Below, piece by piece: positions 12,745 through 13,645 of a stretch of DNA of 13,645 bases. A program made the translations under genes and the position numbers. The notes under the pieces are model-generated. The model ran no database searches, was not told where the DNA came from, and saw only the letters and a program-made list of their open reading frames with translations. The stretch spans positions 1 through 13,645 of the forward strand of contig DATGLW010000025.1 in the NCBI GenBank assembly GCA_035293965.1, given 5' to 3'. The DNA comes from DATGLW01 sp035293965. Lineage in GTDB: Bacteria; Actinomycetota; Acidimicrobiia; Acidimicrobiales; RAAP-2. How positions within the stretch are numbered: position 1 is the first letter of the stretch; every line of letters begins with the position of its first letter.

Positions 12745-13645
12745 CTAGGAGACGAGCGACCCGCAGATCGGCTTGCCCCCGTTCAGGGGCACGTAGGCGG
12801 AGCCCTCGAGCCGGACGAAGTACTCGCACGACGTCTTCGGCGAGGTGCCGAAGTGCTGGAGGCTGAAGTCGGGTGCCTTGGGGAGGAGGCCATTGGCCGT
12901 CCAGCCCTTGAGGTTCCGCAACGCGTGGAGGAACGAGGCACGCGTCGGGTTCTTCCCCGCCGCCTCGAGACCCCTGATGGTGAGGTCGGCCGACAGCCAG
13001 CCGTAGGTCCAGTTGAGGTTGGGCACGCCGCTGAAGTGCTCGTACTTCTCGAAGGCCGCCTGCTCGGCCCGGGTTGCTGCGGTGTGCTCCTCCACGGGGG
13101 TCTGCATGACCTGGACGACGATGCCCTGCGCCGCCTGCAGCGCGCTCGGGTTGTCGAGGAGGTCCTGGGTGTAGGAGGTGAAGTCGAAGGGAGCCGTCAG
13201 CTTGAGCCCGGACTGCTTCGCCCCCTCCATGATGGCGAAGTCGGTCGTGTTGAGCATGTAGGAGGCGAAGCCATCGACGTGGGCCTTCGTCATGGCCAGG
13301 ACCACCGGCCCCACGTCCACCGAGCCGATCGGGATGCTGAAGTTCTGGTAGCCGACGTTCAGGCCGACCTTCTGCGCCGCCTTCACGAACAGCTGCGCGC
13401 CGATGATCGAGGGCGCCTCGTTGGCGATGGCGAGGGCGGCCACATCCTTGCCGCCGGCGAGCTTCATGGCTTTGGGGATGGTCGTGTAGTTGTTGAGGAT
13501 CTTGCCCTGGTCGCCAGAGACGGCGACCATGTTGGTGTAGGGCTTGGTGCCCCACTCCGGGCCGTCGATGGGGGCGCCGACGACCGGCACGCCCTGCTGG
13601 TAGGCCACCCGGTAGCCGGCGCTCACCAGGTCGGAGATGAAGATC
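12745..13645 (-). CDS. ABC transporter substrate-binding protein (branched-chain amino-acid type), C-terminal part
   Basis: Three hundred codons are visible; the N-terminus with its signal peptide lies beyond the right edge, and the frame is open to the edge. The visible part follows the Leu/Ile/Val periplasmic-binding fold (type I). A strand-helix unit (IFISDLVSAGYRVAYQQGVPVVG) is followed by the hinge strand DVGPVVLAMTKAHVDGFASYM. Further on come the ligand-side segments around QGIVVQVMQTPVEEH and the GLEAAGKNPTRASFLHALRNLKGWTANGL block. Two cysteines near the end (SCEYFV and PICGSL) could form a surface disulphide. Such proteins deliver amino acids, but many actinobacterial relatives bind hydrophobic acids or amides. 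The ligand is not readable. The transporter genes are not in the window. Confidence 0.9.
   Translation of the reverse strand, partial: IFISDLVSAGYRVAYQQGVPVVGAPIDGPEWGTKPYTNMVAVSGDQGKILNNYTTIPKAMKLAGGKDVAALAIANEAPSIIGAQLFVKAAQKVGLNVGYQNFSIPIGSVDVGPVVLAMTKAHVDGFASYMLNTTDFAIMEGAKQSGLKLTAPFDFTSYTQDLLDNPSALQAAQGIVVQVMQTPVEEHTAATRAEQAAFEKYEHFSGVPNLNWTYGWLSADLTIRGLEAAGKNPTRASFLHALRNLKGWTANGLLPKAPDFSLQHFGTSPKTSCEYFVRLEGSAYVPLNGGKPICGSLVS

Noticed and set aside
10979..12748. Long plus-strand open frame (589 codons) opposite the amidohydrolase
   Set aside because: Shadow frame; the opposite strand has the amidohydrolase metal motifs and a strong ribosome site.

Overview
The window is very GC-rich, gene-dense bacterial DNA. 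All convincing coding frames show strong G/C third-position bias. Several starts are GTG, several genes appear leaderless, and the gene content (FadE-type acyl-CoA dehydrogenase pair, thiolase-like/DUF35 pair, LysM-NlpC/P60 wall hydrolase, NatB-type ABC exporter) points to a high-GC actinobacterium, possibly of the Acidimicrobiia. The taxonomic placement is inference; no rRNA, tRNA, CRISPR array, insertion sequence or phage gene was seen.

Layout. (1) 1-2181: a divergent pair of transcription units. Leftwards runs the N-terminal part of an S9 prolyl-oligopeptidase-like peptidase, cut by the window edge. Rightwards runs a two-gene operon, a DUF35 zinc-ribbon/OB protein overlapping a thiolase-fold protein that lacks the usual nucleophilic cysteine. 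(2) 2257-3780: a leftward membrane-anchored LysM + NlpC/P60 hydrolase with a 27-bp in-frame tandem repeat near its N-terminus. (3) 4052-6473: two overlapping rightward acyl-CoA dehydrogenase genes that look like the two subunits of one enzyme. (4) 6474-6807: the longest non-coding stretch, holding a 22-bp imperfect direct repeat and a perfect 32-bp palindrome, in front of a small secreted two-cysteine protein (6808-7140). (5) 7171-9509: a leftward ABC exporter operon (ATPase then NatB-like permease, ATGA overlap). (6) 9718-10763: a leftward operon of two small integral membrane proteins (ATGA overlap). (7) 10958-12094: a leftward amidohydrolase of the ACMSD-like family. (8) 12274-12534: a small leftward hypothetical protein, probably leaderless. 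(9) 12745-13645: the C-terminal part of a leftward branched-chain-amino-acid-type ABC substrate-binding protein.

Metabolic theme. The DUF35/thiolase-like pair, the paired acyl-CoA dehydrogenases, the amidohydrolase and the substrate-binding protein are all typical of actinobacterial catabolism of large acyl-CoA compounds such as steroid side chains, terpenoids or branched acids. Within this window they are not one operon, and the substrate cannot be read from sequence.

The most interesting points are the cysteine-less thiolase with its DUF35 partner, the dehydrogenase subunit with Tyr in place of the usual catalytic Glu, the tandem repeat in the wall hydrolase, the 32-bp palindrome, and the recurrent TAGnnT -10 boxes sitting 6-7 bases before start codons. 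I see no clear evidence for a wholly new defence or mobile system here.
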